A stretch of DNA of 64,000 nt from Ctena decussata (taxonomy: Eukaryota; Mollusca; Bivalvia; Lucinida; Lucinidae): NCBI GenBank assembly GCA_963989385.1, contig OZ022503.1, positions 93,072,638 to 93,136,637 on the forward strand, in the 5' to 3' direction. Of this stretch, positions 1-11,920 are shown one piece after another; the stretch's first letter is position 1; the number at the start of each line of letters is the position of its first letter. Position numbers and translations under genes: made by a program. The notes beneath the pieces were generated by a model. It did no database searches, was not told the origin of the DNA, and saw only the letters and a list, made by a program, of their open reading frames with translations.

Positions 1-70
1 AGTACGTCGAGTTTTGAGGGTTATCTTAATTTACCATGGGCAAGGCGCTTATATCATTCACACAAAAGCA

Positions 71-292
71 TCAGACAAATCGTTTGGATTTAATAATGAA
101 TTCCTGCACTTTTAAAAACATTGTTTCATTTTCACTGATTGACGAATTTTGCTTACCAGCTAGTAAATCATGTGTGTTATGAGTTAATAGATATTGTGAT
201 AAGTAAGTGTTCCTCAGTGTATTATATCTAGGACATACAAAAAAGAAGTGATATGGGCTTTCGAAATTACCACAAGCACAGGACGGACTAGC
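71..292 (-). pseudogene. Frameshifted C-terminal zinc-knuckle segment of the LINE protein
   Basis: In the next frame over, the minus strand encodes about 73 residues that begin ASPSCACGNFESPYHFFFVC and continue with P-R-Y, then a stop at 71-73. The C-x-C-G ... H-F-x-F-x-C-P-x-Y pattern is the C-terminal Cys/His knuckle common after the RT domain in Jockey/CR1-type LINEs. One extra base around 293-298 (reading CATTGTTGC) would explain the break from the main ORF. Confidence 0.8.
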
Positions 293-3200
293 AACAATGT
301 TTAAAATTGCGGTAAAGGTCAGAATTCAAAGAGCTGCATCCCAAGCGAAGTCTGGCATGCAAGATCTGCCCAATTCTTGAGCCAGCACTGAAATACTTTG
401 GGGGGATTTGCCTATTCCTGTCAAGACGATATTTAAATGCTGCGACTGTACTGGCGTCTTTAATATCCTCAGAAAGTTCATTCCAGGCTCTAACGGTTGA
501 AGGAAAGAAGGAATTAAAGAAAAGATTGGTACGAGCTTGAATAGACTGAATATCACGTGCATTTCTAAGATTATAAGGATTGTTTTCTTGAACAAGAGGT
601 GGGAGAAGATCAGATAGATATGTTGGTGCAAGACCGTTTATAATTTTGAAAAATATAACTAACTTATGTTTAGTACGTCTTTGTTGGAGAGTTTCCCAAC
701 CAAGATCAGCAAGAAGCTTATCTATACTGCAAAGCTTTGTTGCGCCAGTTACAATTCTAGCTGCCTCAGTATGAATGGAATCTAATTTAGTTTTACATTC
801 AGTTGAACAATTGTCCCATACTGAATCACTGTACTCAAGTAGTGGACGTATAAAGGCTATATAGATTTTTTCAAGTGCTGTTCTATTTATTTTAAATTTA
901 AGCGCTCGCAGAAGGTTCAGTCTGGTCCAAGCAGACTCTGTAATTTTTTGTATATGTTCTGTCCAAGTACATGAGCTCGAAAAAGTAATACCTAAGTGCT
1001 TGTGATTTAATGATGCAGCAATCTCTGTGTTATTCATTTTTAAAGGCGGGTGGGTAACAGGTATCTTTTTCTTTGATATTAGAAGAGACACTGTTTTTTG
1101 TGGATTAAAGTCCACCAGCCAGTCAGAAGCCCATTTAGATATGGTTTCAAGATCAAGATTAAGAGTTAAAGCGGCGGCCTGAGGATTGTCAACAATGATG
1201 TACAAGCTGGTGTCATCGGCAAAAAGACGAATAGAAGAGTTAATTTCATTAACAATATCGTTAATGTATATTAGGAATAAAAGAGGGCCGAGTATCGACC
1301 CTTGAGGAACTCCAGCTTGTACCGGCATCCATTCAGACATTGATCCACTTAAAACAACTCGCTGTCTTCGGCCAGATAGATAGCTTGAAAACCATTTTAT
1401 AATATCGTTAGAAAACCCAAGACAAGACAACTTGTACAATAATCCCCTGTGCCAAACTCTGTCGAATGCCTTACTTATGTCGCAAAATACTGCTCTCACC
1501 TCTTTACCGGAGTCAACAGCTTCGCAAAAAGAATGGTATGTGTGTAATAGTTGGTAGGTAGTAGAGTCACCAGGAATAAATCCAGACTGGAAAGGAGTAA
1601 GGAGCTGGTTCTCACTGATGTAATTAAAGAGATGTTTATGGACACAGCGTTCCATTACCTTTCCTACGGGATCCAATAAAGAAATAGGTCTATAATTAGA
1701 CGGTAAGGACTTATCATCTTTCTTATATATTGGTGTGATATTACCGTCTTTCCAAGGGGAGGGAAAATAGCCTTGCTCTAGGGACCGATTGAAAATTATA
1801 GAAAGGGGTTTGGCTAGTAAATTGGAGCCTTCTTTAAGGAGACGCGGACTCAAATGGTTTGGACCACATGCTTTAGTCACATTCAAGTTATCAAGAACAT
1901 CTTTAACCTCTTGCATCGTAATATTTATCGAAGATAGAGTATTGCGCTGGACAAGAATTTGCTCTGGACATTGTTTATTTGCATCATTTACAACTGTCTG
2001 AGAAGAAAAGTAATTATTCAACATATTTGCTTTTTGTGTATCAGTCTCTGCTACTTCATCGCACGACAAGAGTGTAGGTATTTTAGATGAGTCTTTTTGT
2101 ATACTTAGAACTTGTTTAGAGGTTTTCCAAAATAATTTTGTATTCACATTTTCACTATTTAAGATATGTTCAAGTTTGTCAAAGTAAGCTTTTTTAGAAT
2201 TTCTAATCTCACGGACAACTAAGTTTCGCAGCTTTTTAAACTTGTTCCAGTAGTAATCATTAGATGTACATTTGTATTTTTTATAAGTGCGTTTGCGTTT
2301 TCTGATATGTTTTCGTATGCTAGATGTTATCCAAGGGTGATCATCGGGTCTAATTGTTACTATTTTATTGGGAATGGATTGTTCACCTGCATCAGCAATG
2401 GATTCAGTTATAAACTTAACATTATCGTCAATATTTGTATTTAACTCTATATGGTTTTCAAAATCTAGTCGAGATAAAAGATTGCGATATTTGTTAAAGT
2501 CTGCTTGTGGATAACTCCAAATTTTTCTTTTAAAAGTTTTGTTGGCTGGGCGTAAAAACTTCAAGAGTACTAGTATCGGGCAATGGTACCTTATTTGATC
2601 AGCTATAAACGGATCTTCAACTCCACTAGCTAGTATGTTTGCATTATTACGTATTAGAATCAGATCTATTAAGGAAGAAGAATTTTCGGTAAAATGGGTT
2701 GCTTCTTTAATTATTAATTTTAAGCTATATTGATTCATAAGATCTATCATTTTATTATTTTCATTTGAAAACATATTATAGTTGAAATCACCTGTAATGA
2801 TAATATCGACAATATTTGTATTAATTGCTCTGTCAATGCTTTCAGTTAGTAGGTTAAAATAATCAGTATTACTATTAGGTGGCCTGTAGAACCCTCCAAT
2901 TAAGACTTTCTTACGTTTTACTTGTATCTCGACCCAAACAGCTTCTAGTCCACGAAGTTCCAAATCATTACGTCGCTTAAATGTCACAGAATCTCTAACA
3001 TATATTATGACACCTCCACCTAACCGATTGCATCTGTCTGTTCTAAGAGGTGGCGAGAAATTTTCTATAAGAATACTATTACTATCAACCTCCGGTTTCA
3101 GCCAACTCTCGGAAAAGACAAGTACATCATAGGCTTGGGCTTCACATTGTAATATATCAATCTTTGGAAGAATACTTTGGATATTAAGATGCATCACACT

Positions 3201-3638
3201 AAGATGATTAGACAGGGGTGAAAGACTATTACTGCTCGACATACTTGAATCAACAGATGAACTGACAGAGTCTGGCCCAGGGTTTGGGTGGATATCCCCA
3301 GAAAGAAGTAAAAGACTTGAGAGCCAAAGAAGAAATACAGAAATTGACAGAATAAGAATAAAATTACGAGTAAAGCTTACATTACGAGTGACCTGAGCTT
3401 GGACATGACTGAACGGAGCTCTAATGTACCTGTACGACTCATTACTTCGCTGGAGAGCTAGTGTAAGGCTCAGGCAATACATATTATACATGGCGTCTCC
3501 ATAAAATATCACGGAAAGCACTAACAAGAAGAATATATGGAATTTATTATGCGTCAACTTCTTAGAAGCGCCTAATTTCAGAGTGAGAGCTACTCCGAAG
3601 AAGCCGCCAAGACCATCTGATTTTATCTTACCAGACAT
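288..3638 (-). CDS. LINE ORF2-like protein: AP-endonuclease plus reverse transcriptase
   Basis: This 1116-residue ORF would nick target DNA and reverse transcribe the element's RNA. Residues 1-122 hold two hydrophobic stretches (about 34-48 and 92-112) and then a 2A-like motif ending N-P-G-P. The endonuclease/exonuclease/phosphatase domain covers about 146-360, with LNIQ (151), SESW (176), YRPP (251), TGDFN (282) and a final RYHCPI (350) where the family normally has S-D-H. The reverse transcriptase spans about 580-860, with NYRPISLL (648), CDISKAFD (719, catalytic Asp), GVPQGSILGP (777) and FADD (806-809, catalytic pair). The thumb region follows to about 1090. The frame stops inside the region that normally leads into the C-terminal Cys/His knuckle, which continues in another frame at 71-292. 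Apart from that frameshift the ORF is intact, so the copy is fairly young, but it is probably no longer autonomous. Confidence 0.9.
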   Translation of the reverse strand: MSGKIKSDGLGGFFGVALTLKLGASKKLTHNKFHIFFLLVLSVIFYGDAMYNMYCLSLTLALQRSNESYRYIRAPFSHVQAQVTRNVSFTRNFILILSISVFLLWLSSLLLLSGDIHPNPGPDSVSSSVDSSMSSSNSLSPLSNHLSVMHLNIQSILPKIDILQCEAQAYDVLVFSESWLKPEVDSNSILIENFSPPLRTDRCNRLGGGVIIYVRDSVTFKRRNDLELRGLEAVWVEIQVKRKKVLIGGFYRPPNSNTDYFNLLTESIDRAINTNIVDIIITGDFNYNMFSNENNKMIDLMNQYSLKLIIKEATHFTENSSSLIDLILIRNNANILASGVEDPFIADQIRYHCPILVLLKFLRPANKTFKRKIWSYPQADFNKYRNLLSRLDFENHIELNTNIDDNVKFITESIADAGEQSIPNKIVTIRPDDHPWITSSIRKHIRKRKRTYKKYKCTSNDYYWNKFKKLRNLVVREIRNSKKAYFDKLEHILNSENVNTKLFWKTSKQVLSIQKDSSKIPTLLSCDEVAETDTQKANMLNNYFSSQTVVNDANKQCPEQILVQRNTLSSINITMQEVKDVLDNLNVTKACGPNHLSPRLLKEGSNLLAKPLSIIFNRSLEQGYFPSPWKDGNITPIYKKDDKSLPSNYRPISLLDPVGKVMERCVHKHLFNYISENQLLTPFQSGFIPGDSTTYQLLHTYHSFCEAVDSGKEVRAVFCDISKAFDRVWHRGLLYKLSCLGFSNDIIKWFSSYLSGRRQRVVLSGSMSEWMPVQAGVPQGSILGPLLFLIYINDIVNEINSSIRLFADDTSLYIIVDNPQAAALTLNLDLETISKWASDWLVDFNPQKTVSLLISKKKIPVTHPPLKMNNTEIAASLNHKHLGITFSSSCTWTEHIQKITESAWTRLNLLRALKFKINRTALEKIYIAFIRPLLEYSDSVWDNCSTECKTKLDSIHTEAARIVTGATKLCSIDKLLADLGWETLQQRRTKHKLVIFFKIINGLAPTYLSDLLPPLVQENNPYNLRNARDIQSIQARTNLFFNSFFPSTVRAWNELSEDIKDASTVAAFKYRLDRNRQIPPKYFSAGSRIGQILHARLRLGCSSLNSDLYRNFKHCC
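3273..3305 (-). other. 2A-like motif in the N-terminus of the LINE ORF
   Basis: Residues 112-122 read LSGDIHPNPGP, directly after a hydrophobic run. The 2A recoding consensus is D-[VI]-E-x-N-P-G-P, so this matches except for His in place of Glu. 2A sequences are known in the N-terminal part of APE-type LINE ORFs of several invertebrates. Whether this His variant causes ribosome skipping cannot be told from sequence. Confidence 0.6.
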
Positions 3639-3655
3639 TATATGCTACAAAGTAG

Positions 3656-5048
3656 AAACTCCAAGAAAATCAGAAGACGTCTTGATGGCATGTTCGGAGA
3701 GTCGGCATAAATTTGGTAGACATCATAAGGATCAGTTGTTGCAGATAAGAAGATTGTCATGACACAGATTTTGCAAGAAACTTCAAAGGAATCGGTCAGA
3801 GAAACAGGATAAGACAGAAAGGAAGTAAGGAAAAGATAATAATAAAAAATAACAAAGAAATACATAATAGTTGGAAAGCAACTTGGGTGGTTGTAGCAAA
3901 TAATTAATTCAAAGTTAAGTGACAGCATTCAATGACACTGTATGAACATCATAATCATTGAGACATGGCAAAATCAATAATTAAAAGGTCAGATTAATAT
4001 GCAGACACAGATTTCATTCTGTAAACGTACACTGTTTGCTGAGACACCATTATTTTCCAAAAATACACCGAGATGGTCAGCAGGAAGGAAACCAACGACT
4101 GCCATACAAAAAAAAAATAGAAAAAAAAAGAAGACAGATTATAATCACAGGTAAGAGAACTGGGACAAGCAAGTACATGGCAAGTGAAAGGACCAGTCCG
4201 AATCTGTTCTGTTTGCATTCCGACGGCATAATCATGCCAAGGTATGCAACAAAGATGAAAACTATTAAAAAGTCACAACTAGGTTACTTCCCTTGCACTT
4301 AGTAGGATACATACCTGTAACAACTGCTGAATGCATGTTACACCACATATCACCGCCGAAATGGAATGCACATAGTTGTCGGGACAAAATTCTGCAGACC
4401 ATGATAAGAACACTAAGGAGCAGCTGACAGGGCTCTGTACTGTTTGCCAGTCCACTAGCGGCAAGTTTTTTTTAACTTGTTTAACTGATGATTTTACTGG
4501 ATCATTAGATAATTGTCCCGATATTTAGGAAATACATGCGAAACGCAAGAGAAATTGCTTTTGACTTTAGGAGCAACAATGTCCGGATGATACCAACCTA
4601 GAAATAATGCTAGTAAGGTATCATCAACAAACTGGTCAAAGTAAAGAAGCAAACCTCTCTTCTCTCTTTGCACCCCTCGCCCCCCCCCCCCCCCCCCCCC
4701 CCCGACCCTCAAAGTAAGAATTAGTTCTGAACTTATGAAAAGTTAGTTGGATTCTTTAAAGGCAAGAAATGCAAAAGAAAAGAAAAACAGCAAAATCTGA
4801 TTAAGTCCACCCGCGACCAATATCAGAATAAACAGGCCAGCATCGACCTAAGCAGAATCCTGTTTTAAAATGACTCTTATCAAAAGCAGACTAGGGGAAG
4901 TCAGGTTGGTACATCAATGTACGCTACTATAAACATACATTTCTAATTTGTTTAATGTTTTCTTTAATCCATTCCGATTTCTTTTACAAACGTAAATAAT
5001 AACTTTCAGATTTTCATGAGACTCATACTACATGTACCTGTCGCTGGT
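3656..5048. other. No gene seen
   Basis: Short ORFs only, with no recognisable domain. It contains A-rich patches (about 4107-4135) and a 24-base C homopolymer at 4680-4703. Part of the left side could be LINE 5' UTR. Confidence 0.5.
4680..4703. repeat. C24 homopolymer
   Basis: Twenty-four consecutive C on the plus strand. The length is likely variable and may be an assembly estimate. Confidence 0.95.
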
Positions 5049-5250
5049 ATAGGTGAGAGTCGGGTAACTTCTGACAGCCGGTAAATTCGGGCAGTGACAT
5101 TGTATCCTTTATATGTCAGTTGTTTGGAACTAAAACAAAAATAAATGGCCAAACAGTGAAAATCCTGATGAGACGGCTCATTATGAGCCGTCTCAGCTGG
5201 AGTTTCACTGTTTACAATGGTACGTCCGAAGTTACCCGACTCTACCCTAA
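5049..5250. repeat. Hairpin MITE with nested palindrome
   Basis: Outer inverted repeats AGAGTCGGGTAACTTC (left, about 5056) and its complement (right, about 5226-5241) enclose an inner hairpin at 5151-5213. The inner stem starts AAACAGTGAAA, and its centre is a near-perfect GAGACGGCTCAT palindrome at 5170-5194. The inner hairpin belongs to the same dispersed family as 57253-57321. Confidence 0.75.
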
Positions 5251-5666
5251 TGCGAGTTTCGAGTTATCTCAGTAGAAGACCGAGGAAATAAATAGAAAGC
5301 AAGATTGTGATAAAAACACATAATTATCTTTTAATAATTAAATTGCAATAAAAAAGATATGTGTAAAAATGGTTTGAGGCATGTTAAATATATAAAATTG
5401 AGACATCGTTTCATTTCGTTTTGCATTTCTGGTACATTTTTCTGAAATAAATTACATTTCTAGAGCCTCGTTTTAACACGACTCATTATTTTGGATATAA
5501 TACTATATAATGTCAAAGCTTCCATTTAGACTAACCTTGGTAGGTTAGTGTTAAAAATCTGTTCATGTATCGCTGAACCTTTCTTATGGACTCCAAACAC
5601 AGCCTTAAAAAGGACTGTGCCGTACATTGTACTTTCAAAATGAAAAAAAAAAAGAAGCCAAAAACG

Positions 5667-5720
5667 GTGTAGAACCAGCTGAAACAGCTCATGATACGCC
5701 ATCTCATTTGGTTCTACACT
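5667..5720. repeat. Degraded copy of the dispersed hairpin family
   Basis: Arms GTGTAGAACCA and TGGTTCTACAC flank a decayed CAGCTCATGATACG centre, matching the layout of the better-preserved copy at 57253-57321. Confidence 0.6.
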
Positions 5721-5889
5721 ATCTACCTTTCTGTTTATTTTTATTTTTATGTATTTATTTCGTATCATGTCCACACCGCATCATGCCCACATCGACAAAT
5801 CATCGTGACGCACATAAATTTGAAGAAATGACTGTGTCATATCAATATGGCTGCATCCTTATGATTCATATACTAGTAAAGGTGGAGCA

Positions 5890-6965
5890 CTGTCGTTTCA
5901 ACATCGATGCATTGTTATGATGTGCATAAGCTGAAGCGTTATCATATCCAAATGATTACATAATCATGATGCAGACGAAAACTTGAATCAATGTCGTATC
6001 AACATCGCTCCATCGTCATGACGCATATAAAATCGAAACAATATCGTATAAAAATGCATCATCATGATGCATATAAAGATGCGACAATATCATTTCAACA
6101 TCTCTGCATCGTCATGATGTTTATATAGTTAAAGCAATAATGTACTAACATGGCTACATCGTCATGACCGATAAAATTGGAGCAATATCGCATCAACATC
6201 GCTGCATCGTCCTTGAACACAAATAAAGTTGAAGAAGTTGTAGAAATGACAAAAATCAATATCGCTGAAACGTCCTGCTGTATATCAAGTTGGAGCAATA
6301 TCGTACCAACAATGCTACATTATCACGATGCATATATAGTGAAAACAATATCATATCGACATCGTTGCAACGACCTGGTTCATATAGTGGAGACAATATC
6401 AAATCAACAGTGCTGCAACGACCTGGTTCATACAAAATTAAAACAATATCATATCAACATCGCTGTAATGACCTTATTTATATAAAGTTGGAGCAATATC
6501 GTATCAACATCGCTGCAACGTCATGATGCACATAAAGTTAGAGAGCTATATCATAAAACCATCGCTGCAACGACCTGATGCATACAAACGTATCAACATC
6601 GCTTCAACGTCATGAAGCATATAAAGTTGAAGGAACGTCGAATCAACGTTGGAGAAACATTCTGTTGCATTGTAAACTTGATGCAACGTCACACTCACAT
6701 CGGTAATTCGTCTCACTGAATATAAAGTTGAAGCATTGTCATATCAATATCGCTACATCGTCATATAAAGTTGAAGCAATATCGTATCAATATCGCTGCA
6801 TTGTCATGATGCATCATTAGAAACTAAAGCAATATCGTATCAACATCGATGCATCGTCCTGATGCATATAAAGTTGAAGCAATACAACATCAGTATCGCT
6901 GTATCGTCATGATGCATATGGAATACAGCAATATCGTTTCAACATCGCTGCGTCGACATAATGCA
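5890..6965. repeat. Degenerate ~50 bp minisatellite
   Basis: About twenty diverged tandem units. Typical pieces are TATCAACATCGCTGCATCGT, CATGATGCATATAAAGTTGA and AGCAATATCG. Units differ by point changes and small indels. Short ORFs here are by-products of the repeat. It lies downstream of the last GST exon and could fall in its 3' flank. Confidence 0.85.
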
Positions 6966-7247
6966 TATATTCTGTACTACCATCGCTGATAAAGTTGGAA
7001 TAATGTCACATCAGCATTGGTGCTTCGTTATTATGCGCACTGAGATGGAGCAATGTCGTTTCTCGTTTCAATATTCATGCAACGTCAAGACGCGCAAAAC
7101 TTTCAAAACAACAGCCTTTCAAAGTCGGTGCAATATCACTGCTCTTGAAAATTGGAAAATGAAAGTCAAACATGATTTTTCGCATTTTAAAGCTGTAGTG
7201 ATTCTGGAGAGAGCAGCCGTGAACTGGAATAACACGGAAGATGAAAT

Positions 7248-7937
7248 CTACAATCCCGTATCATAATCTTCTGTTCCTTTTGCATACTTTTTTAGATATT
7301 CTATATGTACCTCGTCAGGAAACCTGGTCTGTTTAACTGCTGGTAATGTCTGCATTCTCTGTATCCAGGACCTAAGGCAGGGGTATTTGTCTCTAGATAA
7401 TTCTAATTCTGGGACTATATTGTGTACCACTGCTATACGTTCCATGTGAGGATAGATAATAAAGTCAATCAACTTTAAGCTTTCACCTGAAATATCAACA
7501 AAGCAGACCATATAAGTCATATGAAATGCACTGGGACGGTGGATTTTCAGAAAAAAAGAGGCACTATTTGAGCCGCGACACGAGAAAACAAACAATGTGG
7601 TTGTGCGCCCAGCGCAGACTCAGATCAGCCTGGGCATCCGCCCAGTCTGATCAGACTCTTTCCCAAGCGCTTCAATGGTAGCTAAGGGTCAAAGCTACCT
7701 CCATGCGGGCAGCGAAGACTCTGATCAGACTGGGCGGATGCCCAGGCTGATCTGCGTCTGCGCTGGGCGCACAATCACATTGTCGGTTTTCTCGTGTCGC
7801 GGCTCATTTAAAGCCAGAATGTTCACTAATTAAACACTTTCCAGCTCTAAAAGGTCTTTCTTTCTTTCTTTCTATCTTTACTGTCTCGGTCAATCATGAC
7901 CATGATGACAGGTTTCGGTGTGGCGCATAAGTTGTCA

Positions 7938-7972
<35 letters not shown>

Positions 7973-10900
7973 AAATAAATAAAAAAAATGAATTTGTGAC
8001 AAAGCCACCAGCAGGTTAAAACTATTTACAAGAAGTCCTCAGGGGCAGGCATTCCATGCCTAACCCCTGCCCTACCCTAGGATATTAAATTTTGGCCTTA
8101 AACCCATCAACTGTCTCCGAAGAGACACTTAGTGTCTTGTTGGTAGCACTTCAAAGTTATAGTCAATAAGTAACATTTCAAAGTTTTTATCACCTTTAAA
8201 ATATCTGAAAATTCCAGGAAACGCCCCATGATTGTGTAATGTGCATTCTGGGTATAACACATTGAAGGAATTTTATTACTTGAACTGTGTTCTTTTGGTC
8301 ACTTAGCATACAGATAGTTTTATTACTTGAACTGTGATCTTTTGGTCACTTAGCATACAGATAGTTTTATTACTTGAACTGTGTTCTTTTGGTCACTTAG
8401 CATACAGATAGTTTTATTACTTGAACTGTGTTCTTTTGGTCACTTAGCATACAGATAGTTTTATTACTTGAACTGTGTTCTTTTGGTCACTTAGCATACA
8501 GATAGTTTTATTACTTGAACTGTGTTCTTTTGGTCACTTAGCATACAGATAGTTTTATTACTTGAACTGTGATCTTTTGGTCACTTAGCATACAGATAGT
8601 TTTATTACTTGAACTGTGTTCTACAGATAGTTTTATTACTTGAACTGTGTTCTTTTGGTCACTTAGCATACAGATAGTTTTATTACTTGAACTGTGATCT
8701 TTTGGTCACTTAGCATACAGATAGTTTTATTACTTGAACTGTGTTCTTTTGGTCACTTAGCATACAGATAGTTTTATTACTTGAACTGTGTTCTTTTGGT
8801 CACTTAGCATACAGATAGTTTTATTACTTGAACTGTGTTCTTTTGGTCACTTAGCATACAGATAGTTTTATTACTTGAACTGTGTTCTTTTGGTCACTTA
8901 GCATACAGATAGTTTTATTACTTGAACTGTGTTCTATTGGTCACTAAGCATACAGATAGTTTTATTACTTGAACTGTGTTCTTTTGGTCACTAAGCATAC
9001 AGATAGTTTTATTACTTGAACTGTGTTCTTTTGGTCACTAAGCATACAGATAATTTTATTACTTGAACTGTGTTCTTTTGGTCACTAAGCATACAGATAG
9101 TTTTATTACTTGAACTGTGTTCTTTTGGTCACTAAGCATACAGATAGTTTTCATAGGAAGTAGGGGCAAGGGTATAAGAACGAGGGCGTTTATTAGAATT
9201 ATATGTAGTGTAAAATTACCAGCCCAAGATACAGTGTGCCTCTAACCCCTGCCCCTACGGCAACTAGGCTATGGGAAACCTTTACCGTTACCTTTCTAAT
9301 ACCCAACAAAGACAATATCAACTGAAATGACAGCGATTATTACTCTTGTGACTTTCTAAGTACCAGTATGCGTATGCTGAACTTCATGCTTTATATCCTC
9401 TAAACAAATTACACCCCTAACAACAACCCCCACACTTCTATGGACATGTGGCAAGTATAAGTAGTGGACTAGAATTTTCAGAGGGGCATAGTACAATGAG
9501 TTCAACCATAGATAACTCTGACCTAAACTACACCACAGGGTATAAATCAGTCCGCCAATTTTCGCTTCCTGCAGAGACTGTCCGTCATATATGGCTTCCG
9601 CCGAGACTGTCCGCTATCTCTTGCTTCCTGCAGGGACTACCATCTTAAAAAAATGGCTTCCTGCCGAGAATGTGGCTATTCGACTCTTATGTATGTAACC
9701 CAAGGTATGTAGGCTGTAGTGAGAGGGGGGTGCTTGGGGGCGGGGAGAGGGAATGGAATTTCGCGTTAACCAGGCGTCAATCTGTAGCTCAGAAATGTAA
9801 AAATAGTCCTTATAAGTATATTCTAGGCTCCTATCGTATTATGAGAAAAAGATCATTACCTCCAAAATAAGTTCCGCCTCGGTCTTTCAGTTCTGTTTCG
9901 AACGTATGTAGTCCAGCATGGAAGGAATTCACAACACTCTGGTCCTTGCCCCGAGAAAATAGTGCAGAATAATATGGACCGGTTACCTAGAATTTCAACT
10001 GAACATATAAGAAACTTCGAGTATGATATTGTTGACTGAACAGACTCATACAGTAGTTTATTACTTAAAATATATTCAAAATCATCAAAGGCAATGGGTT
10101 AAGGCTCTCAGTCCAAAATATACCAGGACAGGGCAGTCGAGTGCCGCCTCCCAGGTGTAAAATACCGCAAACATATTCGGCTTGTTTTTCGGGTAAAGCG
10201 TGGGTCCAATTTTTTAGTCAGGCAACCATCGGTTAAAAAAAGAAACAATAAATACGAGAACTGTGTCCATAGTACACGGATGCCCCCGCCTAGCGCCTTG
10301 GGTAAGATGGCACCTTCTTTAAGGTACTGGCACTTGAAGGATAAATAGGTTCATAGAGAAAGACTTTTATAAAATAATAGGCCACAGGCCGAGCGTCACC
10401 CAACGTTTGAAATGTGATACAAACTGCAGCCCTTTATACAGTTTCAGAGTCTCTATATGACCAAAATAGTAAATATAGTATATTACAGAACCTGGTTTGA
10501 AACAAAGTCAGTGGACTGTGATATATGAATCGTCATGACCTGATTCTTGTATATTCCTGTTGAACTTATAGATATAAATGCTCATACAAACTTTTAATTT
10601 GCTACAATAATAAGAACCCTAAAATCTACCTCTTACAAAAATCTTAACCTTGCAAAATTAAATCTTAATCTTGCAAAATTAGACCAAGTCCAAAGTCAGT
10701 GGACCATGACATATCTTCATGACCTGATTGCTGTATAATCCTGCCTTATACAAAATTTCTACAATAAGAGGAACCCCGAAATCTACCTCGGACAAAAATC
10801 TTAACTTTGCAAAATTAGCCTAAGTCCGAAGTCAGTGGACCGTGACATATGAGTCATCATACCTTCATTCTTGTATAATCCTGTTGTACATATCTATGTA

Positions 10901-11860
10901 AATCCTCATACAAAATTTCAAGATGTTACAATAATAGGAACCCTGAAATCTACGTTGGACAAAAATCTTAACCTTGCAAATTTTGGCCTAAGTCCGAAGT
11001 CAGTGGACCGTGACATATGGGCCATCATACCTTCGTTCTTGTATATTCCTGTTGTACATATTTATATAAATCCTCATACAAAATTTCAAGGTGCTACAAT
11101 AATAGGAACCCTGAAATCTACCTGGGAAAAAATCTTAATCTGAGTCTAACAGGATCACGTACGTACGGACAGACGTACGTATGTACGTACGTACGTAATA
11201 ACGTACACACGTACGCACAACCGAAATACTATAGGCCCCGGCCATGCCGATGGCGGGGCAATAAAAAAAAGATCTAACATCTAACAATCTCCAACATTCT
11301 ATACCACGGCCCAGTTTCCAAACTAACGACGTCGTTAGTTTACGAGACGTTAAAATTTCAAACGTATTGTATGCAAAATACTATTATTTTTGCCGAAAAA
11401 ATGTGAGAAACTTTTGCAGTGCAAACTTTCTAACATTTTGGGGCAAAAAGAATATGATCCCTCTCGATAGTATGCGTATTAGAAAACTTTATCTAACAAT
11501 ACTTTGAACAACTGAGGTCAGAGCTCTTACTAAACAATTTAACTTTATTACCCTTTCATAGTTCTCAATAAGCAGTTTATCTCTATTTTGTCTATATGAA
11601 TCTTTGGCGCTCAGCTGGTTTCCATTATAAACTTCATCTAGATATTCACAACAGTCTGTAGACTCGGGAACTATTTTGCCGTCATATTCTAGGACGGGTA
11701 CCATACCCCGTGGATTTCTCTCCAAGAACCATTCTGGTTTGCTGCGCAAGTCTATGTTTATTACTTCATGCCTGAAAAGAAAGCAAGTCCAACCTTATTC
11801 TTCAATGAACACATTTTCACAAATCCGTCTCGAAATTTAGTTTCATTTACCTATTTGACG

Positions 11861-11920
<60 letters not shown>

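Larger units (their letters stand above)
1..3655 (-). mobile_element. APE-type non-LTR retrotransposon (LINE), 3' end outside window
   Basis: One long ORF with endonuclease and reverse transcriptase domains reads on the minus strand, and its C-terminal zinc-knuckle segment lies closer to the window edge. The 3' UTR and tail run off the left end. The 5' border is not visible: sequence upstream of the first Met (3639-3930) has no recognisable feature. The domain order and the F-A-D-D palm motif fit the Jockey/CR1 side of the LINEs; the exact clade is an inference. Confidence 0.85.

Noticed and set aside
8267..9152. CRISPR-like regular spacing
   Set aside because: The whole 47 bp unit repeats, including what would be the spacer, and the setting is an intron of an animal gene; it is a minisatellite.
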